NCBI RefSeq assembly: GCF_963855985.1
Contig: NC_087107.1
Coordinates: 124,001 to 188,000, forward strand
Source of the DNA: Ostrinia nubilalis
Lineage: Eukaryota > Arthropoda > Insecta > Lepidoptera > Crambidae
DNA: 64,000 nucleotides
Direction of reading: 5' to 3'
Positions 47,029-58,526 of the stretch are shown piece after piece. The notes under the pieces were generated by a model, which searched no databases, had not been told where the DNA came from, and saw only the letters and a program-made list of their open reading frames with translations. Both the position numbers and the translations under genes were made by a program. Position 1 is the stretch's first letter; the number at the start of each line of letters is the position of its first letter.

Positions 47029-50000
47029 TTACAGATTATCATCTATTGGCAAGAGACACACTTTATGTATGCCACGAACATGAGTTTTCTTATTAGATGT
47101 CATTACTTCTACTGCTCTAACTTTTGTGTCATGCCCAGGGAAAACATTTATAATTCTAGCCATAGGCCATGACATTGAAGGAGTGTTATCATCTTTTAAA
47201 ATTACTAAACTTCCTACTTTTACATCATTGCAATCTGTTCTCCATTTTGGCCTATTTTGCAATACATTAAGATACTTCTTATGCCAAGTTTTCCAAAACA
47301 TTTGTTTTAAATTAGTACATAATTGCCAAAATTTTAATTTATTTCGCGGAACGACAACATTCTGTTCCGGATACATAGTTAGAGGAGAACCAATAATGAA
47401 ATGTCCTGGTGACAAATAACAAAAATCGTCAGGATCTGATGACAGAGGTAGAAGGGGTCTCGAGTTGAGTATTGCTTCTATCTCTGTTAACACAGTATTA
47501 AGTTGCTCATAGGTAAGTACAGTTTTTTGCAGAACTCTTTTTAGGTGATATTTTGTGCTTTTAACTGCAGCTTCCCATAGTCCCCCGAAGGTAGGTGAGT
47601 AAGCGGGGATAAACTTAAAAGCAATACCGCGTTGTGTTGCGAAATGATGTACTTCTTCTTGGTGACTCTGGGAAGTGTGCAATTTGTAAAGCTCAGCTAG
47701 ATGGGACCGTGCACATTTAAAAGTACTAGCATTGTCGCAGTGAATTTCGGCGGGCAATCCTCTTCGTGATATCAGCCTTCTTAAGCAAGCGAGAAAGGTT
47801 TCAGTGGTTAGATCTGAGGCCAATTCCAAGTGGACGGCCTTCGTCGTAAAACAGACGAACACGCAGATGTAACCTTTACCAACTACAGATCGTCTCACTC
47901 GCGATAGCTTGACATCAATAGGCCCGGCGAAATCCACTCCGACCTTCTCAAAGGGACGGCTGGTCGCAGTGACGCGAGCAGCTGGCAAGGACCCCATCAG
48001 CTGTTTGGCCACAGTGGCTTTTTGTCTGAAACATGTAATACACTTATGAGTTATCTTCTTAATTTCCATTAAGCCGTTTACAATCCAATACCTTTGGTTT
48101 AAATGCGCAAGTAAAAGCCTAGGCCCTGCGTGCAGTAACCTTTCGTGTTCACTTCGTATAAGCAAGTTAGTGACAATAGAACTTTTCGGTAATATTATGG
48201 GATGTTTTTGTGCGTAAGCGATATCTGCGTGATGAAGCCTACCACCCACACGTAAAAGCCCTTGGTCGTCGATATGGGGGTGCAGATTAGCTAAATTTCC
48301 CTTAACATTCTTGCCATTGCGCAATAAATTTAATTCAGTTTGAAAATAGGTATGTTGTTCGTACTTTATTAATAGCATTAACGCATTGTTAAGTTCTTGT
48401 GCACTTAAAAATGATGCATTTAATTTTTGTTTATTTTTATTTAAATTATTTAAAAATATCAAGATATAAGCTAACAACCTAGTCATTTTATGTATATCTG
48501 AGCAATCATGCAAACGCTGAAATATAAATGCAAGCTGATCGAAATCGTCACACACCACGTTACAGGAGAAGGCTGAGCAGAGTTTCACTTCAGGTAAGTC
48601 GACAGGTAGACCCGTATAGCAAGAGGAAAAGTCAAGCTCGCTAGTTTGAAGAAATTGAGGACCATGCCACCACAAATCACACCCTAGCAATTCACCTGGC
48701 TTGGTTCCGCGACTTACAAGATCCGCAGGATTATCAGCTGACTTCACATACAGCCAGTCCCATTGATCGCAGGTTTGGCGAATGGCAATTACTCTGTTTG
48801 CAACGTATGCTTTGAGCATTGTTGGATCGGTACTAAGCCATGCAAGGACTATTTTAGAATCGGTAAATAAGTAAACATTACTAATTTTAATTTTTGTTAT
48901 AAGAACATCATAAACTTTAAAAATTAACTTTGACAGTATGAGTGCAGCATTTAGCTCTAACTTTGGCACAGTCATACCTTTCTTTTGTATAGGATTGATG
49001 CGCGACTTCGAGCAGAGTAATTGCACATTCACAGTACCTGTGGGGCTGGACCAGCGAAGGTATACGCAGCAGCCGTAGCCAGTCGTACTGGATGCGTCTG
49101 CGAATCCGATTAATTCAGCTGTGTCAACGTCTGAAATGCTTAAATTTCTTTGTAATAAAATTGGTTTCATTGCAGCTAAGTCAGCTGTAAAAGATTGCCA
49201 CTCCTGACACACATCAGGCTGGGGACTGTCATTCCACTCTAATTTTTGCAGCCAAAGTTTTTGCATTATAGACTTGGCTGAGACAATAATAGGACTAACA
49301 AAACCCATTGGATCATAGAATTTGCCTATATAACTCAAAATAGTTCTCTTAGTGATTTTGTTTGAATCAAATGGCTGTGGTGAAGATATTATGAAGTGAT
49401 CATGCTTCACATTTACTGTAAGACCTAAAGCCTTCATATTAAAGTTATCTTTTTGCAAATCAAGACTATCAAAGTGCAAGTCATTGATTGGTATATCAGA
49501 TAGAACTTGACTGTCATTGGAGCTCCATTTGTGAGTTTCAAAACTACCTAGTGACAGTAATCTACGCAATTCGTCACGTGCCGCAAACACAGTTTCGAGA
49601 TCATTGTGAGAAAATAAAATATCATCACAATACACATTATTTTTAATTATGGATGAGGCTAGAGGAAATTCGTCCCTATATCTATTTGCTAGCTCATCTA
49701 AACAGCGAGTGGCAATGTATGTACTGCTTTTCAACCCGTACGTTACAGTATCTAATCGAATGCATTGCACTGACTCGGTGGGATCGTCCCTCCATAGTAT
49801 ATTCTGAAGAGAAGTGTATTCCGGATCTACTTTTATATTGCGAAACATGCGCTTGATGTCAGCAGTGAAAGTATAATCACCTAATCGAAATAACAATATT
49901 ATGTCAAATAATTCTCTTTGAACTACAGGCCCATTTAATAGTAAGTCATTTAATGATACTTTATTGCTTGACTTCATAGAACCATCAAACACAGTTCTGA

Positions 50001-52212
50001 GTTTAGTAGTTTTACTATTGTCATTTATTACCGCATGATGTGGCAGAAAATAAACAGGTTGTTTCATCAAATCATAACTTTCAATGTCTATGTAGTGACC
50101 ATGATTTAGTGCTAAGTATTCATGAATGAAATTTTTGTATAGCATGAATAACTCAGGATTTGCATGTAGCCTTTTTTCTAAATTATAGAACCGTTTGAGA
50201 GCCAAATGAAAAGATTCGCCAAGGACGTCATTAATTTGAGGTAAAGGTAACTTTAAAGGTAATGCAACTTGAAATCTACTGTCTTTCAACTGAACGGACT
50301 CTTTAAATATTTGCTCACACTGTTCATGCTCAGAAGAATGCTCAGGATATACTTCTGGGACCTTTTCAGTACTCCAAAAGTTAGCAATAGTGTCACTCAA
50401 CCCTAACTCACATTTGAGAACAACTTTGTGGCATTGTTTAGGTAATTGAAAAGGAGAGACAGTACCTGCAATAATGTTTCCGAAGTGGGTATTGGTTATG
50501 AATAGCTTAGCTGAATTATCCTTTGTGGCAGTTGACGAGTAGTTGCTGCTTTGTTGCTCACGAGCCAGAGACCCAGTAGACTCAGGCGCTTGCGTGGGCA
50601 ACGCCGTCAGCTCGCGAGGTGCCCCTCCTTGGCTCGGTATGAGCACCTGGAAAAATATGTCAGCTGCCATTAGCATGTGAATGTCACTTGGTTCACTGAA
50701 CTGCTCATCGGCTAAAGTTAAGTTGGGAGGTATTTTAAAATCATTTAATTCAATCTTGTTTTGAGGCAATTTACATGTTATCTGGTCAACTACATGACAA
50801 TTTACATTTATTTTAAATGGACTTTTCAAAGAGTAGACTTCTAATGGAATGCAATATTTAGTGTAACTTTTTGCATTAGAAACTCCAATGATTTTGGTGT
50901 TAGTTTGCTTAGGGGTGTAACCTAAGAGGTTGACCACATGAGAGGTAACAAATGAAACTTGCGAGCCACTGTCCAGCAAAGCTTTGACATGAAGCTCTGT
51001 GCCATCCTTCGCCACTAATTTAACTCTTGCTGTGGGAAGAAGTACATTGTTATTAGATATATTGTTGCCTGTCAAAGAAACAGGGGGTGCGGGGGCAGCT
51101 TGATCGCTGTGCAACAGTGTGTTGTGAGGTTTCTTGCACACTGAGCACCTAAAATGGAACCTGCATTTTCCCTGATGCGCACCAAGACAAATATTGCACA
51201 GTTTATTAATGCTTACAAATTGCATTCGTTCTTGTGTAGGTGAAAGTTTAAACTTTTTGCAAGTGTATAACTTGTGATTGCACTTACAGTATCCGCATGC
51301 TGCTGTAGTCATGTGAGTCACCACCACCTTGTTGTTGTTGGAAGTGTGACCCTGCTCAGTATTCTCCAGCGCCATTGCTTGCTTCTCGATGAATAGCAAG
51401 AAATCTTCAAGTTTGGGCTCCATTTCCATACAGCGCCCAAGTTGGTACGCCTTTGCCGTTGAGTTATCTAGTTTGCGGATTAAAATACTTAAAAGAATTG
51501 CGTCCCAGTAAATGACATTAGGGTCAATGTTTTTAATAGCAGCTATTTGCTGACGGACTACACATACAAATTCTCTAAGATTTGTGGCAGAAGGCCTTGA
51601 AATTGATTTCAAATCTAATAATTGCGATACATGTTCTGCAGTGATTCGGTATTTATTTTCGTACCTCTTGCTGAGAAGGCCCAGAGCTACATTGTAGCTA
51701 TCTGCAGTAATAGGCAGATTTTTGATGAGGTCGAAGGCCTCATCACGCAAATACGAACGCAAGTAATAAAACTTTTGAATCTCGTCTAAGGTATTGTCAT
51801 TGTGAATCATGGAAGTGAAGATATTAATAAAAGGAACGTATTCCGTAAACTTACCATTGAAAGTTTGGATTGTAACTGGCGGTAACTTAGTTAAATTATG
51901 GTGAGGTGACTTGGAGGCTTGCATGGAGGAAGTTGACATCTTTTTTTTAATTTCTGAGTCTAGCTTTGTTAGAATAGCGAAATAGTTGCTTTCAGTTATT
52001 TCGACGTTTTCGCTGTCATTTTCATCCAAGTACAATATCTCTTGGTTGAGCTTTTCGTACGCTGCGAAAGATGTTTCAAGTCTGACACGTTTTGCTTCTA
52101 AGATTTCGATTGAATGTGAAGATAAATCTTGTTCACAAACTTGTAGCAATCTTGTGATCGTACCTTTTAGGTAACCTCGCGAAGCAATTTTCTGTTTTAA
52201 TCCTTCCTCCAT
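47029..52212 (-). CDS. BEL/Pao Gag-Pol polyprotein, 1727 aa, intact
   Basis: One frame encodes all replication functions of the retrotransposon. Residues 1-100 are coiled-coil-like. About 105-280 match the DUF1759 Gag-like region of BEL/Pao. Cys/His clusters (C339-C342-H346-C350 and C356-C359-H363-H368) form zinc knuckles. The aspartic protease has its catalytic LLDSGS at D414. Reverse transcriptase spans about 710-900, with TADIKRMF (D785) and the YCDD box (D863, D864). An RNase H-like domain has D1039, E1086 and D1118. Integrase has an HHCC zinc finger (H1356, H1361, C1391, C1394) and a DDE triad D1427, D1493, E1547. The C-terminal region 1575-1727 is DUF5641-like. All catalytic positions are present, with no frameshift or stop. 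The ATG at 52212 follows the leader; processing would be by its own protease. Confidence 0.97.
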   Translation of the reverse strand: MEEGLKQKIASRGYLKGTITRLLQVCEQDLSSHSIEILEAKRVRLETSFAAYEKLNQEILYLDENDSENVEITESNYFAILTKLDSEIKKKMSTSSMQASKSPHHNLTKLPPVTIQTFNGKFTEYVPFINIFTSMIHNDNTLDEIQKFYYLRSYLRDEAFDLIKNLPITADSYNVALGLLSKRYENKYRITAEHVSQLLDLKSISRPSATNLREFVCVVRQQIAAIKNIDPNVIYWDAILLSILIRKLDNSTAKAYQLGRCMEMEPKLEDFLLFIEKQAMALENTEQGHTSNNNKVVVTHMTTAACGYCKCNHKLYTCKKFKLSPTQERMQFVSINKLCNICLGAHQGKCRFHFRCSVCKKPHNTLLHSDQAAPAPPVSLTGNNISNNNVLLPTARVKLVAKDGTELHVKALLDSGSQVSFVTSHVVNLLGYTPKQTNTKIIGVSNAKSYTKYCIPLEVYSLKSPFKINVNCHVVDQITCKLPQNKIELNDFKIPPNLTLADEQFSEPSDIHMLMAADIFFQVLIPSQGGAPRELTALPTQAPESTGSLAREQQSSNYSSTATKDNSAKLFITNTHFGNIIAGTVSPFQLPKQCHKVVLKCELGLSDTIANFWSTEKVPEVYPEHSSEHEQCEQIFKESVQLKDSRFQVALPLKLPLPQINDVLGESFHLALKRFYNLEKRLHANPELFMLYKNFIHEYLALNHGHYIDIESYDLMKQPVYFLPHHAVINDNSKTTKLRTVFDGSMKSSNKVSLNDLLLNGPVVQRELFDIILLFRLGDYTFTADIKRMFRNIKVDPEYTSLQNILWRDDPTESVQCIRLDTVTYGLKSSTYIATRCLDELANRYRDEFPLASSIIKNNVYCDDILFSHNDLETVFAARDELRRLLSLGSFETHKWSSNDSQVLSDIPINDLHFDSLDLQKDNFNMKALGLTVNVKHDHFIISSPQPFDSNKITKRTILSYIGKFYDPMGFVSPIIVSAKSIMQKLWLQKLEWNDSPQPDVCQEWQSFTADLAAMKPILLQRNLSISDVDTAELIGFADASSTTGYGCCVYLRWSSPTGTVNVQLLCSKSRINPIQKKGMTVPKLELNAALILSKLIFKVYDVLITKIKISNVYLFTDSKIVLAWLSTDPTMLKAYVANRVIAIRQTCDQWDWLYVKSADNPADLVSRGTKPGELLGCDLWWHGPQFLQTSELDFSSCYTGLPVDLPEVKLCSAFSCNVVCDDFDQLAFIFQRLHDCSDIHKMTRLLAYILIFLNNLNKNKQKLNASFLSAQELNNALMLLIKYEQHTYFQTELNLLRNGKNVKGNLANLHPHIDDQGLLRVGGRLHHADIAYAQKHPIILPKSSIVTNLLIRSEHERLLHAGPRLLLAHLNQRYWIVNGLMEIKKITHKCITCFRQKATVAKQLMGSLPAARVTATSRPFEKVGVDFAGPIDVKLSRVRRSVVGKGYICVFVCFTTKAVHLELASDLTTETFLACLRRLISRRGLPAEIHCDNASTFKCARSHLAELYKLHTSQSHQEEVHHFATQRGIAFKFIPAYSPTFGGLWEAAVKSTKYHLKRVLQKTVLTYEQLNTVLTEIEAILNSRPLLPLSSDPDDFCYLSPGHFIIGSPLTMYPEQNVVVPRNKLKFWQLCTNLKQMFWKTWHKKYLNVLQNRPKWRTDCNDVKVGSLVILKDDNTPSMSWPMARIINVFPGHDTKVRAVEVMTSNKKTHVRGIHKVCLLPIDDNL

Positions 52213-52737
52213 GTTTAAACTTCCTTTTCACCACAATGGATAAACTTCTCACACAAATTCACGCTTATAACTATGCTTAACTTAAAATAGTTACGTCAAT
52301 TACAATAATTTAACCGCTTACAAAAGGGCGAAACACAAAATGGCGGAAATGGCAAAATTGGCGAATGAACTAAGATTGAAGGTGTTGCACGTAGCGTTGG
52401 TCGTCACGTGGTGCAGCAGATGAACGAATGTTGAACGAAGGGTGAACGAATGTGTTGCACGAAGTTCTTGCCGTCCTGCTTGCACTCGGTCTCGTTGCAA
52501 GTTTTGCGTCCTTTTCTTTCTTCGGCGATGGTCGACACCACAATCGGCACGAATCGGGTTTGCGGTTACAGCGCCACCTGGTTGCGATTTGTTGCGTGCT
52601 GCTTGATTGGATGCTGAGCGAATTGCGACCCAAACGACGAATGAACGAAAATGGCGTCCTTGTTGTGCTTCCCAAATTGCGAATACTTGCGTTTCTTCCA
52701 AGTGGTTTCTGGTCAACCCACAGATCTTCATAAATAT
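52213..52737 (-). other. BEL/Pao 5' leader
   Basis: About 525 nt lie between the primer-binding site and the Gag-Pol start, expected to hold packaging and translation signals. Overlapping frames of 171 and 149 codons (52318-52833, 52370-52819) begin inside the LTR and have no retroelement domain. They are arginine-rich, as expected from the base composition, and are not called. 'gaacgaatg' words recur near 52420-52450. Confidence 0.7.
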
Positions 52738-52749
52738 CTCGAAGGACCA
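52738..52749 (-). promoter_or_regulatory. Primer-binding site, tRNA-Tyr type
   Basis: TGGTCCTTCGAG on the reverse strand directly abuts the 5' LTR. It is complementary to the last 12 nt (CTCGAAGGACCA) expected of an insect tRNA-Tyr with CCA added. The next bases do not extend the match. The tRNA identity is from knowledge of the tRNA-Tyr acceptor stem (CCTTCGA), not from this window. Confidence 0.8.
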
Positions 52750-52925
52750 TGAGGCGCGGCCGCGCGCGTATTTGTGTATGATAGGGCTGGATACTGCGGG
52801 TTTCTTGATTAAAACACAATCTTCAGATAACACACTTGTGTATTCGTGGGAGCCGAGACGAGAGAGAGAAAAACATTGCCATTACACAAAAATTAAATTC
52901 CACAACTTAGTGTTGCCATGCAACA
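52750..52925 (-). repeat. BEL/Pao 5' LTR, 176 bp
   Basis: Identical by eye to the 3' LTR. It should contain the element's own promoter. A GC-rich block (gaggcgcggccgcgcgcg on the plus strand) forms its downstream end, next to the primer-binding site. Confidence 0.97.
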
Positions 52926-52930
52926 CTGTT

Positions 52931-55900
52931 TACCTGGAAATCAATGAGGTAAACTAGGTGACATACTCCGTATCCTAGAAGATTAAGGTCGTAATTATCT
53001 TCCTTTTGGGTCTGCTAGCGTCAGGCTCTGGGAGGAAAACATAGAGGCAGAAAAACCCAATTAATAACCTTGTTTTATCGCTGCTTTTAAATTTTATTGC
53101 AATTCTTTATTCAAAGGACTGCTGAATCACACTGGGGCTTAAGAAGATGCAATCTGCCATCTAAATGCATCTAAATGTGCCCCAACGCCATGTTCGTTCT
53201 TTCGCAATAATTGCACGTTCTATTACAGGATGCCCAAATAGAAACTCGGCTGTTTATAAATTAAGCGCGGCCCGCGCACAAATCATCCATAACCCTGTAG
53301 CTCCGAGTCCTTATTCAGATCGGTCGTTATGCCTTAAAAGCGGTCGACTCGGGTTTCCTTGGGAAAAGAAAGTAACTGTCATTTCTGCTAATGTTTGTTT
53401 ACTTGAGCTATTTACTGGATAAAGTAGTACTTCTCGCGGATAAGGATTATTGATATTGACATTGCTTTTTGGGGTATTTACCAATCTCCGACAGGTTTCA
53501 CGATTTCAATGGAAATGAAATATTAACGTTAAGTAATTACAATTTTCAAGCTCCAGAAATAGATCTTTGATTCGTAATTAATGGTGATTGGAACGACGAT
53601 GCTTGATTACGCTAAATTTATTATATTAGATTGTTGGCTATTATTAAATTCCAAACTTTTGAAATCGAGAAAAACAATTATGTTTAAGTATGAATCAAGC
53701 AATTAACTGCTTTCAGACATCACGCAATGAGTTTGTTAGTTGCCCGTTATAGCGGATTTTTCAGTTTGATACATAGTGGTTTCTGTCTGAAATGAGAGTT
53801 ATACTTCACAAGGGAAGTTTCGAGCGCACTGCTATTTACCAGCCTGGCAGTTACCAGTTTCTTCATAGGACCAACCAGTAGTGAATTGAACTACAGCGCT
53901 AGTGCGCACGCGGCAGCCACCAGATTCACGACTCGGATGTGTCGGCGCATTTGGTGTTTGACCTCGGGTTACAACCAGCTTATTAGCTTTGTTTTGATTA
54001 TCTTTTATTTTGAGAATCAAGTAAGTTTTAATAAAGGATTAATTCCTTGAATTTAAACGTGAGCAGGTAATCATGCTACGTATGTACGAGTATAATGCAA
54101 TCAAATTTTAATGTCAAGAAACTTTACTTCTGAGACTTTGAATATAATTTGGAATAATTATAAAATTAATATAGGCCTATTCGTATTTAGGTAATAAAAT
54201 CTCTATTTTAGTACAACAACTTTGGCTTGTTTTAGTTGACTCGTCAGCTTAAGTGTTATCTTTTAAAGATTCAAAAACAAATCAATTCATAGAACTGTCA
54301 TGTTTTTACAAGTCGGTCGATAGAATATTAGTAAATCAACAGAGATAGTGTCAATTTAGAAACAAAATATTTTGGGACGAAAGTGTTGAATATTAAAATA
54401 CATCATAATTTAATGATTTCAGTATTAACATAATTACTTATGTAAATGAAGTACGGTGATTAGATATGAAAACAGGAATGAGATATTGAATAGAATGCGC
54501 ATAATTAATTTGTAAACACATAACATTGAAGACTTTAATCAATGATCAGAGATTTCACTTTCACAACTTATGACTTGGTAATTGAAACAGAAGAATAGTC
54601 TGGGTATTATTTTCTAAAGTTTATTGAAATGATACAATCATTTCTTTGAGCGTAGCTTTCTGTCAGTAACATGATACGGTCTCTGTGAAAAGATATTCTA
54701 AAATTACGGATATATTTTTATGGCCTCTACAATGATTGCCGTGTAAACCTGTGTTTGCGTTTATAGCAAATGCCAAGTGTCTTACGTCACTCACATGTGT
54801 TTTTTGACCATCGCAAGTCATGATATCATCTGCTAATAGCAAGGTCTGTGATGATTGTTTATTATTACAACTCGATTACTCTGACCGTTCGTCTTTTGGT
54901 AATTTGGCTTCAATTAAATATTGTAATTACGCAAATTAAATTATCGTATTGCGAAATTTCTTACAATCGGCCGATTTGCTGTCCCATTTAGAATTATTAT
55001 CTGTCTGTAACTATTAAGCAATAGAAGGTACTTACTTGTACAACTAGAAATAATTAATTCAATCCAGCCCAGAATATCACGAGTAATTTTTTTTTATTTT
55101 GATCTCACAATTTACAGAAAGTCTTAATATCCCAGTGGTCTCTAAATTAATTCTTTGTTCAGAAGGATTGTGATATAACAATATTATCAAGTAATATTGC
55201 AAATCTCATAAAAACGATTCCGCGAACATTTCATTAGCGAGTCATTCCATCGTTCCGCATCACTCAAACTCAATACGTCTTCTGAAACTCAATTTCCCCC
55301 GAATCACGTGATTTCCCCCCATATTTGTGCAAGTGCTCGGAACATCAAATAATTAATTCGCTGTGCATGAGATCGCCGTGTTTTTGCCGAGCGCTCCGCA
55401 AACATTAAAATGTCTCAGATATTACCTTTGAGCACGCACTTCTGAAGTCGAGGTGTTTAGGATTTACTCAGTATCTCTTCGAGAACACCTTCGTGGACTA
55501 GTCAAGAGCGATAAACTCTCTCGATCATGATTTTGTGCTTCGGAAGACGTCTTATGTTATTAGCCTAATCGTGTCATGGCGATTTATAAAGTTAAATTTT
55601 GTATTTTAAAAATTTTCCAATTTAAACTCATTCAGATTATTGAATTATTAAGCTTTTTTAAATACTTAACACTTGAATGGACAGTGAACTACTATAGCAG
55701 TCGTAACAATAAACTTCTATTGTGTCCGGGAAAGTTAAATCATAGTCAATTTTGCCCTCTCGTAATCTTAGTATAAGTAGGTAGGTATCACTTGTCATTC
55801 CTTGATTAAATAACGCCTTATTTTTTTTGTCTAGACAGTTTAGCACTAAAAGTAACAGTAACTATTATACGCTTTACGAGAAAGCATGGACATTTTATTT

Positions 55901-56859
55901 TCTTGTTAAATGTCTTCTAATAAGTTCATCGACCTTTAGAATTCTCCAAGAAATCTATAAGTCTAAAAACTTACGAAGTTAGAATATACACTGCTTGTGG
56001 CATGACGTATTCTATGTATTTCTATTAATAAATACCGCTGTTATTCTCCTTCACAGTCAAATATTTTTGAAGACAAAGCCAAGTTTATTCGGAGCCTTAA
56101 ATAACGTTAATCAAAGCACGAAACTTTTTCCGCCATCTTTGTAAAGGGTCCGCTCCGGTTCCCAGAACAAACGCTGCAAATCTTAACGTAGACCAAATAA
56201 AACAGCCAAGTGTTCTTATTCTCAACTTCGATGGATCACGAGCAGCATTCGAACTTGTAGTAAGGTGAAGGCGGTAAAAAAAAATAGATTGCTGAAAATC
56301 CTGAAAAAAATTTGCAACTCTTACTAATTCTATGTTTACTCTGCCTCTTCTTCTATCTGATATAGCTCGTTGTAACCAATATGTGTAACTAAACTTAAAA
56401 CCAGCACTTCAAATTGTTTTTTATACTTTTTGTATCCCGAACGTAGATGATTTTTCTAACCGCGCGCCGCGCTCTACCAAACTATAGAAGCAAAAGAGGA
56501 TTATTTTTAGTATTCGATAACTGTAAGTAAAATTGATATAACATAATGTTAAGAAAAAACTGGCATGTTTTTCTTTATTAACCTTTTCCAATCGTAATTT
56601 CCTAACATAAACATGATATTGTATAAGCTGTTCAATATCCCCTGTGCCGGTGCGTACGCAAGCAAATTCATAATTCAGCAGTTTGTCAAAGGTCGCCGCA
56701 TGTTTCGGATCGCCGTCTCTTTGCGAATTCGTTACGAATGCTCGCTGTCTGTAGAATCTTTTGATCATTATTAAACTGTGTTTCAATAACTAAGGTCATT
56801 GTGATACTTATCGTTGGCAGTCATCTACTACTTATATTTCTAGTATCTAATAGGTACTT
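52931..56859. other. Long non-coding stretch
   Basis: No gene is called. The most protein-like frame is reverse-strand 56421-56786, with an internal ATG near 56768. Its GC-richer part reads RDGDPKHAATFDKLLNYEF and onwards. It has no recognised domain or splice context and could be an eroded exon or transposon scrap. The remainder is AT-rich. Confidence 0.35.
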
Positions 56860-56945
56860 TTTTACCCGACTACGGCAAAGCAAAAGGAGGGTTATGATTT
56901 TGACAAGTTATGTATGTAGGTATGTATGTATGTATGTATTTCGAT
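56860..56945 (+). repeat. Dispersed repeat end with (TATG)n microsatellite
   Basis: 'ttttacccgactacggcaaa' and 'gcaaaaggagggttatgatt' are followed by a gtatgtatgta run (about 56909-56938). I recognise this combination as a recurrent lepidopteran repeat terminus. The family was not assigned. Confidence 0.6.
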
Positions 56946-58167
56946 GAGTATATTACTTAAATCGTTTTATCTACTTACGTAATAAACAATTATCTACGTA
57001 CGTAGTTGTGGCATCTACCTACTCGTAATTGTTCCTTAATTATTGGGTATTTTAATTGTACCAAAGACATTGATGGCAAATTAATTACATAAATTATTAC
57101 ATGCAAAATACGTAGAAAACGTCACATGAGAGATAAGGAAGAATTTAATTTATTGCCTTATTAATTATATTAATAGACAAACACATAACAATAACATTGT
57201 ACAGTCGGATGCACATTTTTTATCAGCCTCATTTTTTGCAACACAACACCTATTACCACTTTATATGAGATGTAACAGTCTTAAAGTGCTGTCAATGCTA
57301 TTTGCTATGCAAATAGATCCAAAAATACATAAATCTGAGTCAATAATGCCTGTTAATTCTACGCCACAAATTGCGATTTAAATTCAAGCCTATTAATATC
57401 AAAACGACAATTAGCCATTACCATCCAGCCCGTCATTAGCCCGCGACAAATTTGTTGTTAATAATTGTTGTTAATAAAGTCAATAATAGATCCGATCGAC
57501 CCGCGATAATGGAGGTTACATCGTTGATTTATGGATCTGACCCGCCTTGTAAACACTTTTGCTGTCTTTGGCAGTAATAACTGATTGTTGTGAGGACTTA
57601 ATAAATAGTATAACTGAGAGATTTATTGATATTGGACGGGAATTCTCTTCTAGAATTTACTTTTGTCCAGTCAATAGTTAAATAAGCTCTCTCAACAAAA
57701 TGTGTAGAATGTAGTAACTAAAAATATTTAGGTAGGTATCTGTTGCGAATATTTTATGCAAAATATTACCATTATTTTAAAATGGAGTGAGATGAGACCT
57801 TTCTTATTAATAAGGCTTTATATTTATTACGTTAAATTATTTTTATAGTGGACAATCCGCTTACTTAGTCGTAATTTGCAGCGTAGGTAATCCGCAGCAA
57901 ATCCCATATTATTACTAAATGTAAACATAATTCCTACCTTATTAAAATTTTAAGACTGAACTCTTCGTTCTATATGTAAAGTTTCGAAGCCTGGCTTATT
58001 AATGTAAGCTTAGAGGGTATTATCACCGTCTTAGAAGTAGATTTTATCCCGATCTTAAGCAGAATCTCGACTATTTTTATATCGTCCTGGGTGGTGCGCG
58101 CACTTCATTCATTTCACAATAATAGCATCGATAATGCCGTGACATGTCTCGCTCATAAACGCTTCTG
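56946..58167. other. Non-coding stretch, nothing recognised
   Basis: AT-rich DNA without supported genes, RNAs or element boundaries. Confidence 0.45.
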
Positions 58168-58526
58168 AAGGTGCCTACACATCTACTCGATGTTGTTGGA
58201 TCAAACAGTGTTAAATTCAAGAACATAAGTGGGCGAAAAAATTGTTATCTGTGGATCGTTTTATCGATGGATCTACAAGTAATTACATGAGATCGATTAA
58301 AAAAATTAAAATAAAGTGTGTTAGTATCGAACAAAAAAAATTAGATGTCTCTCGTTTCCATTATATTTTTACCGCTTCTTCGCTCATTATAAAAGTGACT
58401 ATCGATTAAATTTTGTAATTACTTAGTTGCTGTTTTTCATTAAATCGTAAATACATCACATCTTGAAGTCTCGAAGTCACTCACGACAATAGCGTAGCAT
58501 AAAATGAGTAAATGTGTAGGCACCTT
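58168..58526. mobile_element. MITE-like element, TIR aaggtgcctacacat
   Basis: Inverted ends aaggtgcctacacatctact and agtaaatgtgtaggcacctt match at 20 of 21 counting one further base. The 317-bp interior is AT-rich and contains several atcgat words but no frame. No target duplication is evident, so the exact ends are uncertain. Confidence 0.7.

Larger units (their letters stand above)
46609..52930 (-). mobile_element. Complete BEL/Pao LTR retrotransposon with 5-bp target duplication
   Basis: The element proper is 46614-52925 (6312 bp), transcribed on the reverse strand. Both LTRs are 176 bp, run TG...CA and read as identical. The target word ctgtt is duplicated at 46609-46613 and 52926-52930. 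In transcription order: 5' LTR (52750-52925), primer-binding site abutting it, a leader of about 525 bp, one 1727-codon Gag-Pol frame, a 3' UTR of about 239 bp and the 3' LTR (46614-46789). There is no env-like frame. A single unbroken Gag-Pol frame and a 5-bp duplication fit BEL/Pao. LTR identity and the intact frame mean insertion was very recent. No canonical polypurine tract is seen before the 3' LTR. Confidence 0.97.

Noticed and set aside
52318..52833. 171- and 149-codon frames in the BEL/Pao leader
   Set aside because: They start within the LTR, overlap each other in different frames and lack any retroelement domain; an env-like or accessory gene is not supported.
53290..53310. Word ccctgtagctccga, close to the conserved miR-10 sequence
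   Set aside because: It departs from the conserved mature sequence and no complementary arm is present nearby.
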